A stretch of 64,000 bases of DNA from Butyriboletus loyo (GCA_038093515.1 JBBPSI010000116.1:1-64000), one strand, 5' to 3'; positions 43,888-56,444 are shown, numbered from the stretch's first letter. Made by a program: numbers and translations. Notes: generated by a model not told the origin, from the sequence alone.

Positions 43888-45626
43888 TCATAAGTATTTC
43901 GAAAATCCATCTAGCCGGATATCCCGGGTATCGCGCCATTTTCCCTCCGCATCCTTCTTACGCACCGAAAAGCATGCGACCCCCAGGTACTCCGTGATCT
44001 CCTTGATCACGAGGGTACAAAAGTGAGCGTACGTGAAGAACGAGATTGCGAGCGTCAGGTAAACAAATATGGCGGTTCGTTTTTGTGTAGACTGGATGAT
44101 AGGCGATCTAGAAGAGGACTTGAGTAATATGGAATATCAAGGTGGATGACAGCGTACCGGTGAAGTAGGTCAGGTAGGTGGGCATCGATGACACCGATAG
44201 CACTCCATATCCACATAAAATTCCACTGCGGGAAGGGTGTCTTTGTCACATGGCTCAATATTATCCGTCCGACATGGTGTGCAAACTGCAAGCCCCAGGC
44301 ACACATGAACGGAACGAAGAGCGGTGAATGCACGATGTTCGAATGGGTGAATGATGGGTGAAGTAACCATAGAACCTGAAGCACTGCCGATACTACGAAG
44401 GGAAGAAGGAAAACCAATGGCTTGAGAGTAGACCCGCCCGAGGCCCGCATCACTTTGTAAACATTTCGGTAGCTTACAGCGGTATTAGTGGCTTTCGATA
44501 TGCTCAAAAGGCATGATAATACCTGGACACAATATTGAAAGCCAGGCTGAAGGCAGCAAATACCATGAAAGCCTCGTTGAGACCAATGTCAGGGACAATC
44601 TCAGCGACTTGTGGTATATGGTCCAGGTGGGTGAAGGTGAGGAAACGTTGGTCCCAAAACGAAGGTCCTATACGGCCGTGAGCCAGGAGAAGTATACGAC
44701 ACACAGAGCACTCGCCAAATATTCCCGAAATGACATAGATAAATACGATCATAAGAATACCTTCAATGGGTCCGGAAAATGGTCCCAGGTATAATACCCC
44801 TGTATGATGCTCTTCCCATGTGGTGAGGTAAAAGCTGGCAAGAGTGGCCATCTGCGATGCGATAGTCCACCACGAACGACCTAGATTAAGGGCTCTGGCG
44901 GCCAAAATAACTTCCAGCTATAAATGTCATGAAAATTCGTGTCGCAGATCCAAGAGGTATTGCGTTACCGTAGTGTTGAGGGCATCACAACCTAGTTGAT
45001 TTGGATAAACTTACGGAAATGCTGAATGAACGTGGACGCATACATACCATGATCAAACAATTCGCCAAGCGGACCAGCCATGCCAGTGCGGCGGGCTTGC
45101 TTACTTCGATTCCCTGGACGTCAAAGTACTTTCATCAGCGATAAAATAGCCCTCACCCATCCACAGCATCGCAGCTCTGGTACATGAAGAGACCAAGGGC
45201 CCATCTACGTTATCAGATGAACAAATTGGAACACAACGACAGGTGAGAAAGCGCACGTGAAATATATCCATTGCGGAGGACCAACTAAACCATCCTTGTC
45301 GGTATAATATAGTGGATCATAAATTAGCAGCGAAATAAAATTCAGCGCAACGATAACGAGCCCAAGAAGGGTTATCTGCGCTGCATATCAATTCCGCCGG
45401 TGCTGAAGGTTTGGTTTGATAGCGTACTGTATTCGGCGCGATTGTCAACGGCCAAAGGGTGACGAACCAATTCCAGTAGGGGCCAAGGACGTATTTGGAT
45501 AGAAAAGACCTGTGGAGTAGTCAGAACTGCGATCCTAGTGGTATAGACTTGGGTGACATACTCGTCTACACCCTTGTAGGCATATATTCTAAGGTGTTTG
45601 AGAGCTGTTGGTGACAGATATCCCAT
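43888..45626 (-). CDS. Choline/ethanolamine phosphotransferase
   Basis: Ten exons on the minus strand: 45,626-45,562; 45,509-45,428; 45,375-45,257; 45,204-45,157; 45,103-45,048; 44,991-44,969; 44,917-44,716; 44,667-44,523; 44,472-44,158; 44,107-43,888; 424 residues. It transfers phosphocholine or phosphoethanolamine from the CDP-alcohol to diacylglycerol, the last step of the Kennedy pathway in the ER. The family motif DG-x2-AR-x8-G-x3-D-x3-D is complete as [23 protein letters not shown], split over two introns. Several hydrophobic segments follow. Length is normal for EPT1/CPT1. Exon 4 joins at a CGAAG acceptor and exon 7 ends at a GC donor. Sequence cannot separate EPT1 from CPT1. It is divergent from the F-box gene, 182 bp away. 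Confidence 0.92.
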
Positions 45627-45808
45627 GGTCGTGACTCTATGAAAGTGAGAAACAGAGAAAGGGAAACGGCGAGTTGAGCCTCATAAAACCGAATGAAATC
45701 GATTAACGAACGTGCGCCACCATGTGGAGCACGTGACATAATGATCACGTGGCATCGTAACAAATGTGTGCGCCATTGGCCAATCCTCGTTTTTGATTCT
45801 CGTTTGCG

Positions 45809-47782
45809 ATGTTGCATCAATTGCCGACAGAGATTGCTTTGCATACGGTATCGTACCTTCCGCTACATTCATTGTATTCTATCACTCTGGTATCGCGCGA
45901 CTGGAATGCCTTGATTGCGATCAACGAACCCACTGTGTACAGAAATATCGCAATACTCCATCGTTTCATCGACGAGGACCAACTTCGTGCAGGCTCGATT
46001 CCAATTGACTGGAAGGCCTACTGTCTGCTCGCTTTCCGTGTCAGGTGGTAATAATCACTGATCGACTCATCCCCAGGTAGGAGACAGCTGGAAATCGAGA
46101 GAGGCTGGCGCGGCAAAGCTCCGTCTGTCGTTCGAGAATTGACCGCGACGGGAACCTTTGTGCATCGCATCAAAGTCGATTACGAGCTCGGCTTTGTCAT
46201 TACGACCTGCCAAATAGGCGGCCTCTCCGTCTGTGACATCAAAAACAATCGCGTCTTGTGGTCACTCCCTTTGGTCAGGCCTAGCATTCTCCTCGAGCGA
46301 TGATGTCTGATACGATTCATATCCAGACCCACGCTGTCAGCTACGCGCATTGCGAATACGACCGGGGTTACATCGTTTTCAATCGACACGACAATTGCAA
46401 GGAAGTCTGGCGACGTACCGTTGATGCAGACGGAGATCAGCATTCAGGGACGTCGCCTCCGGATAAAAAAATGCTTGAAGCATCTACGCAAGCTGCTGCA
46501 CGTCATCATTCAGCAGAGAGTCGTTGGGGTCATTTTAAAGCCTGGGCACTTCTTCGCATGCCAGAGATCAGTCGTGCATTCCGTTTCTCGTACCCAACGC
46601 TCCTAGCTGTGGCAACGAACAATGCGTATATCTGGGATGTCCCGAGATCGCAATTGGTTTCGGTCATCCGGGATCTTGAACGACTGCACCACCATCTGCC
46701 ATCAGCCGCCATCCATTACGTCGAAGTCAACGACCTGTATGTGTTTATCTGCGTTGGGGAGGAATTACGTATTTTCGCGAGGGAAGGTGGAGCGTTGGTG
46801 TACCAGTTGTCTACGAGGGAGTTGACCAGTACAACGTGGGACGTATTACCACAGACTCGTGGTTCAACGCCATCCGTCGTACACCCCCAAATGCTTCTTC
46901 GTGGCCATCATCCATCGAGTCCTTTCCACAGTGAGTTCATGGCATGTGAGCGCTTTTATTCTTGAGCTACGTGGTTAGGGGTTGCCGACGATGTTTGTTT
47001 TCAGGTCATGTGTCGGCATCGGGGAACGATCTTGCTATTCTTACATATAACGGCAGACTGGTCATCCTCCCTGGTTTTCAGCGTCTATTTATCGAATCAC
47101 ACGCGGTCCACCATCGGGACATCGTCATCATCCTGAACTTTCAGCCACCTTCAGGCGACGGAGAAATCTCATACTATCTAGCAGTGGGCGACCGAAATGG
47201 AAAATTGGCCATCGCTACGGTATGTGTACAGTGAGACATTTACACCACCAGCGCCTTGACCGATATCCCGCTCTCCCCTTGTTTTCTAGGGGAAAGGTAT
47301 ATATATCATCTCTCCCGACTTTGACTTCAGCCGCCTGACCGCCGCCCGCCCACCCGAACCGGGCGTGTCTGTCTGTCGATTGTCCCGGTTTGACGACGAG
47401 CGCTTGCTTTCTTTCATCTCCTGTCTACAGATCACGCACGATGCAATCTACTTTGCCTACAAGCCGCACGCGGGCGGTGCATGGGAGATAGCTCACCATG
47501 CGCATATCCACGATATCGGCGTCCACGATCCACCCGACGTGGAGGTGTTTCAAGACGTAGGCGATGACATGGAGGATGGGTTTGCAGACGGTTGGGAGGA
47601 CGAAGACTCTGAGGAAGAAGAACTGGTGGGTATTGGCGCCATGGAGGACGATAGTCAGTAATCTCGACACTTTTCGTCGCCCTATCATTGTGCTCACGCC
47701 GTCCGTAGATCCTGCGCACGCCATCATCAACAACTTGTTCTTGCCCACGACTAAGAACACGGTATTCAGCGTGAGCTTCTAG
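45809..47782 (+). CDS. F-box protein with propeller-like C-terminus
   Basis: Six exons: 45,809-46,037; 46,077-46,273; 46,327-46,930; 47,005-47,219; 47,290-47,653; 47,709-47,782; 560 residues. The F-box is at residues about 2-45 (LPTEIALHTVSYLP, LVSRDWNAL). Downstream, repeated strands such as VDYELGFVITTCQIGGLSVCD, YDRGYIVFNRHD and GNDLAILTYNGRLVIL suggest a beta-propeller, and an acidic stretch (EDEDSEEEEL) lies near the C-terminus. It is expected to join SKP1 in an SCF ubiquitin ligase and select substrates with the propeller. The frame across intron 1 is preserved only with the GTGTCAG donor inside CCGTGTC. Confidence 0.82.
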
Positions 47783-48004
47783 TGGAGCAGATATTTTGGC
47801 TATGTTTCTTCCGTGAATCCCGAGTCGTCGTTTGAAAAAAGTTGTACCAAAGTAAAGTGTCCTACAAATCCAACCTACATTAACCCTATGATGCTGGCAT
47901 GTACATGTTGATATGATGGTATCGATAACAAATAGTCCATAGTACACAAAGACAAGAGTGATTTGGAAGTCCTGTCATGAATATCGTTACGTGGTGAAGC
48001 GGAA

Positions 48005-49396
48005 TCATTCTATGCTTTTTTCAGATGCACGCTTTGGGCGACTAGAACCATCACTGGGTAAGCTATCACAAATTTTGAAATACCCTTCGAACGCCGAAAC
48101 TGCGTCCTCAAGCAGCTGTTTCAATAACGGTCTCTGCGATTCTGGAAGTGCCCGATCTTCATCGTCTTCCTTCAAGTAGTGCAACGCCTTGGATTCGTAG
48201 TCAATGTTCAGGAGTTGATTGACGACCTTGTTCGTCCACCGTTTCCATGTGGCTGTGTCGTTAGCGAGACACGAGCGGAGGATCCTGACACGACGGTCTT
48301 TGTCCGTTTGTAGGGACGAGCGCTCGATGCCGTGGAAGAGCAGCAGACAAACGAACACTGCCATCGTCGTCCTCGTACCAGTGCGGAACCGGAGCATCGT
48401 CGGCGCTCCAAGCGTCTCAAACAGTAAATTTGTCTGTATCTTCTCCTTTTCCAACGAGGATAGGTAAGAGTTATACACCCACGAGACACCGAGGGAGGTG
48501 ACGAACATGATCTGGCCAAAGAGGGATCCTTGCGGGATGAGGAGGAGTTGGAGGAGGAATTGGAGCATGAGGAGGAGGGAACATATGCCGATGTCGTGGT
48601 GCAAGTGTACGACGCCCTTTTCTTCGTCGGTCGATGTTGGAGGCGTCTTGAGATCGAACTCTCCTTTTGTGATTGCGTTCACGTCCCGCTCTTCTCCTTT
48701 GATCACCACCACCTCGTCCTCTCCCTTCAATATGCCATGGCCTGGAGGAGCACCGAGGGCTGGGTTCTTGACAGATTTGATGACGAGTTTTCCTTTTCCG
48801 ATGACGACGCTTGTCAGGCCACTGGAAACGATGCCGAGCAAAATCATGGAGAAGCTGTACCAGTCCTCGACTAGCGCACACATGATGCAGGTCACGACGC
48901 TGACAGTGATTGGGATAAGCCCAAGGAGGGCGTCCTGGAGGGGCAGGCGTTTAACGGGGGCCTCATAGTCAACATTCTTCATGGCCAGATAGGCAACGTC
49001 ACAAGGTTTCGTCGTTCTCCCTATTATCTCGACTACTTTCAACCCTTTGCTTCGCTCCATCGTCAGATAAGCCAGATGCTGCGTGGGCATTTCCGTCCCA
49101 GACAAGGCTGCGATGTATTGCGGTCCCCTCTTGCCGTCGAGCCCAAACGAAACGGCTGGGGGGTCGTTTGGGCCTGGAAACAACCCATCCCAGAAACGTG
49201 AGTTCGCCATCCTACCGAAACGTTTGGCGATGGTGTAACTTCCTGGGGAATTGAACCACCCAAGCCATCGTCTGCCTCTGTAGAGGTTGACGGTAGCCAT
49301 GGCCGAGATGGCTTCTTTACCCCCAAAAAAGCCAGCTACGGCAGCCGAATTGAGGGAGAACTTTGAATGTGCGAGAGGCAGACTGAGGGGAGCCAT
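48005..49396 (-). CDS. Membrane protein, paralog 2
   Basis: A single ORF of 463 residues on the minus strand, homologous over its full length to 39,828-41,216 and oriented towards it. Shared blocks include SKFSLN, FFGGKEAISAMATV, YIAALSGTEM, EDWYSFSMILLG, LIPQGSLFGQIMFV and TRTTMAVFVCLLLFH. The same five hydrophobic segments are present. A charged loop (KGEDEVVVIKGEE) between the second and third matches GSVVVIKGEE in paralog 1. The pair encloses three unrelated genes as an inverted duplication of the outer genes. Function unknown. Confidence 0.85.
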   Translation of the reverse strand: MAPLSLPLAHSKFSLNSAAVAGFFGGKEAISAMATVNLYRGRRWLGWFNSPGSYTIAKRFGRMANSRFWDGLFPGPNDPPAVSFGLDGKRGPQYIAALSGTEMPTQHLAYLTMERSKGLKVVEIIGRTTKPCDVAYLAMKNVDYEAPVKRLPLQDALLGLIPITVSVVTCIMCALVEDWYSFSMILLGIVSSGLTSVVIGKGKLVIKSVKNPALGAPPGHGILKGEDEVVVIKGEERDVNAITKGEFDLKTPPTSTDEEKGVVHLHHDIGICSLLLMLQFLLQLLLIPQGSLFGQIMFVTSLGVSWVYNSYLSSLEKEKIQTNLLFETLGAPTMLRFRTGTRTTMAVFVCLLLFHGIERSSLQTDKDRRVRILRSCLANDTATWKRWTNKVVNQLLNIDYESKALHYLKEDDEDRALPESQRPLLKQLLEDAVSAFEGYFKICDSLPSDGSSRPKRASEKSIE

Positions 49397-51272
49397 TCTC
49401 GAGGAGCGGGTCGTTGTTCACCTGTCATTACTGTCATCTGGCCGCCATTAAGTACCCCGGCGCTAAGAAGAAGGCTGAGAAAAATATACAAGGAAGGTGA
49501 GCTTCCAGTGAAGATTCGTCAATTCGTCTAAAAGCGCTGGCCCAGGTAATGGTCGTGGAAAAGGAACCATTTGGCCCAGGTGAACTTCAGGGCGAGCAAT
49601 TGTCAAGCGCAACAAATCTCTACCCATTGGTTCACCGTGCGAGAAGGCCAGAATCTCAAGGCAACGACTTGGGCAACGTTCCTCTTGATCATAAACAAAA
49701 GAAATTTGATTATCGTCGCGCGGGAAAGATCCCATGTTGTCGACACTGCCAACGGAAACAATACTTCTGGCTGTATTCGGCTGTGTCACAGGAGGTCGGC
49801 CCTTATTGGCTCGGATTTGTTCGCCAAGCCATATCACGGATGCTGTGCGGATGTGCTTATCTGGTTCGAAAACGTACTTATCTTGTGTGGAACCATGAAT
49901 CCAAGTTTGTTCTCCTCACGAACCTATCTTCGCATGCATGCTGTGTGATGTCGCTACCGGACGCATCGAATGCTTCGAGAAAACGTACCGGACGACTGGC
50001 ACGATCCTGTTTTTTTTTTTACCGAGCCTGCAGTGTAAAGCGAACGTTCGTACCTAAGAATCCAGACCTTTGGAAGACGAGCGCCACTGGGGCTGCACAC
50101 CTGGATTCTAAGCCCGCAGGATGCAGCGTCTCTCACCGCCCGCCGTCTGAACCTGCAGCATGTCATGATAACTAACTAAAACTTGAAGGTCCCCAACTCG
50201 ACCTGCCGGAAATTTTCACTTGCCAAGCAAGTATATTTCTCGAGCTAAATACGGCGAGTACAGCTCAGACTATGTTGAACGGTTCGAGACGTCTCTCGCG
50301 TTCAGGCGGGTTCTCTGATTAATTCCGTCCCAAGCTCCGCCCTTGTTCTTTAGGCCAATAAATTGGGGCAGTGCTTAGTCAGCGGTGCTTATGATAAAAC
50401 GTCTGGGCGCACCGCCACTCAGCTGATAGCCATCCGCACCGCGGGTTTTCAAGTGAGCCAAACTATCCCACATGTGACAATGTTTGGCCCTCGTGTTATG
50501 CGCTTTGGGTTTACTTGGACACTCGTGGGTTAACGGGGAGGCTTCCTGGAGTGCGGAAAGACTCGCACGTCAAGTATCCGTTCATTTTACTACTCGTGTT
50601 CAGGTTCGCGGATGCATTTTGGGGATCTACTTGCCTATAATGCCGTGCGAGGGCTGGTGCCGAGCAAGGCTAGTCGGAAGATGACCATCTGGACACTTAC
50701 TCAGATCGTGGCATCAACGTAGGTCCTGAGCCCTCAGCGGCCTGCCTTTCTCCTGCCTTCAACTTGTTTCGTGCGTAGCTTGCTATGCCTAACTTGTCGA
50801 ACCCTTTTCTTTGCTCACTGTTCAAACACACACGGTGGGATATTTGTTATACTTCACCAGGACACGTTGACGGCTAGTCTGGTGACCAGACTGTCCATGA
50901 GCAAAAAACGTTGATAGAGCTGACGATGTGACTGAGTCGTTTCGTCTTGGTCCGTTTAAGACGCAAATTTCTAAAGGATGTGTTCCCTCACCGATGGGTC
51001 GGGCTCATTGACAAGCTGATGGGTGGTCACTAGACCGATCGGATCATCTTGTGCACCCTGTTTGATGAGGATCTGGTCATTAATGTGCTTCTCTCCATTT
51101 AAATAGGGAGGTTAAGTGTCCGTCGAGGGTAGTAACGACCCTGAAACACGATCATGACCGTTGTTTGCGCCACCGGTTCGGCACTGCACTGTAATACGCG
51201 GCTCTCAAATTCTCGGTTAGCTTGCGGTCGAAACATTGATCGAGTGCAGTCGCTCTCCCCTGTGGATTGGTG
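49397..51272. other. Intergenic, 1.9 kb
   Basis: Upstream of both the minus-strand membrane gene and the plus-strand regulator. Overlapping ORFs at 49,460-50,175 on both strands show no domain, and a T-run lies at 50,012-50,021. The 19-nt near-palindrome at 50,875 also occurs at 21,548. No gene is called. Confidence 0.4.
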
Positions 51273-51353
51273 ATGGCAGTGCGGGCTTTTGCCGAGCCAA
51301 CACATAATGCTAGCACTGGCCCGAGTTACGCTCTTACTGAGAAACTCATCCGA

Positions 51354-54300
51354 ATGGCCAGTACCAGCTCAGAAACAAACGTTCCAGCGCCAAAAGAGCG
51401 CAAGAAGCCGGGCAGGACACCCACGTCTTGCGCAGAATGTAGACGGTACGCCTTCTTTTGCAACTCCTACATGGTAACCCAGCTCCTACATCGTTATTCT
51501 GCAACAGCCTCAAGCTTCGTTGTGACCGCAAGGTTTCACGTTTCTTCGTTCCAATTTGATCAGAATTGATGCAGATATTGGCTTGTTCTAGGTTCCCTGC
51601 GAGAACTGTTTGAAACGTGGATGTGGAGCCATATGTCCCACTGGTAATGACACAGTATTATAACTCTAGTCCACATTCAAATCTCTCCAAAGGATCTCTG
51701 ACGGTGGGGAAAGGAAATCGGCAGGTGCTCTTACCCATACCCTGGAATACTACATAACACATATTGTCAGCTTGATCCTCACAGGTACCGCAGAATTACA
51801 CAACAAGAACGAATTGATGTCTGCACGCATTCGCGAACTTGAGGAAGCCCTCCGGCGTGCGCGTGCGCAGACATCTGATGACCCACCTCCTTCATCCGTC
51901 CCATTCAGCTCTCAAAGTAACTTGGAGGGCGCGCCGGACTCAACTCGCGTCAGCGCTCCTTCGAGCGAGCCTGAACCTGACTCTTTCATTGATGCTTTCG
52001 GTATTTCAAACTCGCGTCTTACGGTTTGGTATGATGACGCGCTCGTCAGGGACACTCACAATTGGCACCCACGGCGAAACCAACTTCATGAGTAGTACGG
52101 CCCGAGCGGAAGTATGCCTTATAATCTACTGCGACGCCTTAGACTCTGATCGCATTTCTTGCACCCCTCCAGTATCTTATGGGGGTAATTCTGATCTCTC
52201 CATTCTTATCGCATCTTATACGAACGTTCCCGCTATTCAGCCTCTCCTCGAGAAAGCACCAACATGGGCGACACTGATACAGAATTCATGTCTCCCAGCA
52301 CGCGTGTTACATGCTTCGATAGCCGAACATGACGTCAATCTGGTTGATGAGGAGTTACGGCAAATCGTGATGTCCCACCGCCCACCGCTGTCCGAAGCCA
52401 TCCGGTTGTGTGAGATTTATCTGGATTGGGGGAATACATTGTTCGTAACACGTAGCTTCCCCTTAGCGCTAAGACTTTACAATCTCGACAGATGGAATCC
52501 ACTCTCGCGTCACGAGTTGCTTGAAGAGATGTTAGGGAATGTCTATCGTGCAGAGTGGGTAGGCTGATTTCATGACGTTTCGGGTACTTATTTTTTCTCG
52601 CAGCTCCTATGAATCAATATCAGGCCCCCATACCCTGTCGCTTCTCTTCAGCGTCTTTGCCCTCGCATCGCTATTTGATCTCAGTCGACCCGCTTTCGCC
52701 ATCGAAGCTTACGAGTACTACATATTATCCCGCGTAGCTCTGCAGTTTAGTTCGTTCTGCATAAGCACTACCTTGCAGACGATATTTACACTGGTACGTC
52801 AATTTCCAAAGCGCAAGGCGCAGTGGCCGTATAGCCGTGACACTGATGAGACAGGAAAATAATCTCACATGGCTCGATCTAAGCGACTTACTAATGGACC
52901 TCAGTCGACCATATGTCTTCGCCGGTTTAGGGGCCAGGCTTGCATACCGAGTGAGTGCCTCTTACGCCATGTTAAATCATCCGCGCTCATCCCTACGTAG
53001 ATGGGACTCCGTACGTTTCCGTGCAATTTATATTGTGTAGTTGCATCCTCTTAAACATACAACAAGACCTCCATAGTGCACGCTTCCAGCTCGAAAAGAG
53101 TGTTGTCCAGAAGCGGAGCACCCTCTTCTGGCAGGTGTTTCTGATGGACACGTTGCTAGTGAGTGTGCGAACCGTGCCGTTGTCTGGTGTGTATTCACAT
53201 GGCCTCAGAGCTTCTACGCCGGACGACCTCCATGCGTCTCGCTGGACTGGATAGATGCGCCGTACCCCGACGACGAATTCCCAGTGAAGAACGCTAAAGG
53301 AGAGCTAGAGATGGGTTGTAAGTACGATATTACTTTTAGGCGCCGAGTAAGTGAAATATCGATCATTGACAGACCGTTCCTGGTCTTGGAGGTTCGCGAG
53401 ACTATTGCACGAAGTATGGATTCCTGCATTTGGTGTGAAAATCCCGACGTACAGCACGATCTTGGAACTCGATCGGAAGATTCGTGATTTTCCGATTCCT
53501 TCCCATCTACGGCTTCAACGTCAAAGGGACTCTCGGGCTGAACCTCATGTCGTCCTACAGCAGCTACTCGTTCTCACGCTGAAAGAATCTGGTGAGTAAT
53601 CTCTCTTAGACACACCTCTTGGTCTGTATGTCAATGCTCATCTCATTCTCTCAGTGCTGCTCAATATTCACAGGCGGTATTTCTCGCAGGCTTTGCATGA
53701 TTCTCCCGGAAACCTGCTGAAACACAGATATGGTCCCTCTGTCATGGCCATATATCGGTCCGCGTGGCGGCTGATCGTTAGCCATTCGGCCGCAGTGGAT
53801 CGTATTCCAGACATTGCAGCGCGGATACCGATCATTTGGTCCCAGGCATTTTCGGCCGCCGTACGTTGAACAACGTATGAGTGTGTACCTTGGAATGGCT
53901 GATCCTGTTTTCTGTAGATTGTTATGTGCATGATCGTGACTCGCGCGCCTAGCTCAAACATGGCCGCGTCGTCGTTGTATGAGATTGACGTGGTGTACGA
54001 GGTGTTTAAGAAGGCGGCTCCGACCATCAGAATCGCCTCTGCTCTCTTGGTGCGTTCCTCTCATTCCTTTTCCTGTAGATCTTGAGGGCGAACATCATGT
54101 CTAGGAACACGTCGAGAAGACATGGCGCAAAAGCCATGAGAATGTCCACCATCCGTACTCGGAGTCTATTTTGTCCCGAGCAGAGCTTGATAGAGTGGGA
54201 GGTGGTTCGACAAGTCTGATCTCGCAGACCAGTAATGCACCTTCGCCCTCGAGCTGTCACTCCGCCACGTCCGCTCCTGACCCCGCCATGTCCACGTCCT

Positions 54301-54659
54301 ACTCAAACCCAAGTAAGATCACGAATCCCTCGCACGTTTCCAATTCTTCCTTCGATTTCTCGTCGTTGGGTGTCCATCCCAGGATCATGCAAGACATGCA
54401 GAGCTTCGACGGGTTTCAAGTGCCGTCCACTGGCACGGGTGAACTCGATTACACAACTCCCGAACAATTCTCGCAATCGATGGTAGACACGCAGTTTAGC
54501 AAGTTCTGTGTCGACACGGAGGTTTACGAGACACAAGCCTCGAACGCGTTTCAGCTGGCTCAGCCACAACCATGCCACCCTCCGAGCGAGATGCACTCGC
54601 TCAAGAGCATTGCTTTTAACCCGGCTTGGCAGAGTTTTATGGAGCAACTTGGGTTTTGA
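51354..54659 (+). CDS. Zn2Cys6 transcription factor
   Basis: A multi-exon gene. The zinc cluster is built from three exons: 51,354-51,445 (TSCAECRR), 51,508-51,532 (LKLRCDRK) and 51,592-51,643 (VPCENCLKRGCGAICPTG). A coiled coil follows (ELHNKNELMSARIRELEEAL, about 51,790-51,860), then a Ser/Pro linker and the fungal-specific regulator domain from about 52,250 (LSEAIRLCEIYLDWG, ISGPHTLSLLFSVFALASLFD near 52,620) to 54,030. The last exon encodes a Ser/Thr/Gln-rich tail with FNPAWQSFMEQLGF at its end. It is a nuclear DNA-binding regulator, target unknown. Splicing around 51,644-51,786 is unresolved: a 32-nt candidate exon breaks the frame, while skipping it keeps the frame. An in-frame ATG at 51,273 is an alternative start. 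Confidence 0.85.
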
Positions 54660-55540
54660 TGTGGGGTGAATTTTGCGTGTGTTGTGAAGTTCGTTGACGT
54701 CGTGCCAAGTATATAATAGATGCGCGTTCTTTTTCGCTCTCAGAATGAAATCGAGTTGTCGCTCGCGAATGTGTATATGTATGTATAATCTCGTCGCTGC
54801 GGCCGACTTGTAATGTATCGAAATCGTTCTGGGCGGGGGTAGTGTAGTCGGCTTGTATATACTACGTTTCGTTTCTCGGCAGTGCTTCTTCGAATTTACG
54901 AAACACATGGTTTACTGGCTATGTAAGGATGCTCGAGGACGACGTGAATGCGTTCTATCTGGAGGACGGAGCGTACCTCGGAGTGGCGACTTTGTCAGGT
55001 ACCCGACTGCGGAGCCATTCTTTATCGACCAGTCGGAATCTTACTGGTTATGGTTCTGGGACGCAAACGACCTCTTGCTTGCCTTATTGGACACTTGGGC
55101 AGCGGGGGTGATGTCTCACCGATGTTCCACTGAGATAGGATCAGAGTTACGCCCCTAGAAATCGACCCGGTCTTCAACCTTGGCACGTAATAAACCACTC
55201 CATTCTTTACGTTAAGAACGTGGGTCGAAGAGAGTCAGACGCGTGACTCATCTCTTTTACCCCGCAGAGACCTGCATGTAATTCGTGTCATTACCAGGTT
55301 GACAGGTTGGTTAGCTTTGTGGCAACTACGTAGTTCATCCGTATCGAGTTTACCTTGTCGCAGACTCGGTGGTCCCCGTGGTGGACCGGAGTTTGGTGGA
55401 CTTTGAATACACATCTCCGACTGAAAATGCCCAATTTCAAATTGGCCGGTGCTTGGGGTGGGTTAATTCAATTGTTCGGCTATCCGGTCTAGTTCGGGTC
55501 GAGTACAATTGCAAATAGATAATTTCTTCGTCCCTTGGAG
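54660..55540. other. Intergenic
   Basis: 3' flank of the regulator. Short overlapping ORFs at 54,853-55,158 look spurious. No gene is seen. Confidence 0.4.
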
Positions 55541-55720
55541 CCAGTTTCGGTATGCTCAGACAATAGGTAGTAAGAGTGCAAGCGACTCTCGGCGCAGCTG
55601 CAACTGAATGCTCGGAGCCTGAACCTTCACATGGCTGCGGGATGGTATCAATGCCGCATAGTTACTTGCACTCATCAGTGTTTATTCGGCTGGACCTACT
55701 GTCTGAGCATACCGAACTGG
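55541..55720. mobile_element. 180-bp MITE with about 30-bp TIRs
   Basis: The left end is CCAGTTTCGGTATGCTCAGA; the right end is its reverse complement ending at 55,720 with two mismatches, and the repeats extend through CAATAGGT/CAGTAGGT. A second, inner inverted pair (AGTGCAAG at about 55,574 and CTTGCACT at 55,665) strengthens the hairpin. There is no coding capacity. A lone end of the same element is at 1,530. The target duplication could not be fixed. Confidence 0.7.
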
Positions 55721-56261
55721 CCCTGAGACTTGCCCGGTCGCATCAGTGAAACAACGCCGAGCCACATAAAATGCTGGCGACCCCGGAAGTCGGTAATTCA
55801 ATGGGGTCGTCCACATCGAGTCGCAGACTACCGGAATCCCAATTGGGAAGAAGGATCGCCGATGCTACCAAGTTCCTGTCAAGTTTCTACATTACCCACT
55901 TCGAGATTCGATACTTGAGTTTGTTTTTCTTACGAGCGTCCGAATTCCAATCGATCGATGCTTGGAGGTTAGGTAAGTGAACCATCGTTTGATTTGAACG
56001 CGCGCTGCTCTTCGAGCAGTGGAGACATGACGCATCAGTGAAACGGTTATTGGTTGGAACCACCGGTTAGATGTCTGTAGCACTCGGCTACACTCGGTTA
56101 GCATCGGAAACGAGTAACTGTTTTACTGATGTGATCGTCTAATGACAGTCTTCGAGGTCGGCGGGATCGGCTATCGAGCACTACCGTCAAGGATACCGCG
56201 GGTCACAATCACTCCTTGATACCACTATGGCGATGATCACGGACCCACTATCCAACGAGCT
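55721..56261. other. Intergenic upstream of DUF2235 gene
   Basis: No coherent coding sequence or repeat was seen. Confidence 0.35.
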
Positions 56262-56444
56262 ATGCAGAACAGCTTCAAATATGATAGGCTTATGTTTGTG
56301 GGAAGAAGCAGCCTGAAATGCTTCCGTTATTCGGGTCCAATGTTCAGGGTCGTTGGTTCCTTTTCCAGAAATATGAAACGGCACTTAAAGGGCCAGGCCG
56401 TGATGGAGGGGGCTAACCAGCTTTCCCCAGCGTTTACCTTTACT

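Noticed and set aside
45809..46051. Single-exon 80-residue F-box peptide
   Set aside because: The stop at 46,049-46,051 lies in an intron; a donor at 46,038 and acceptor at 46,076 continue the frame into a 560-residue protein.
49463..50175. Genes on either strand in this intergenic stretch
   Set aside because: Overlapping ORFs on both strands, no motifs, no splice pattern and no second copy in the window.
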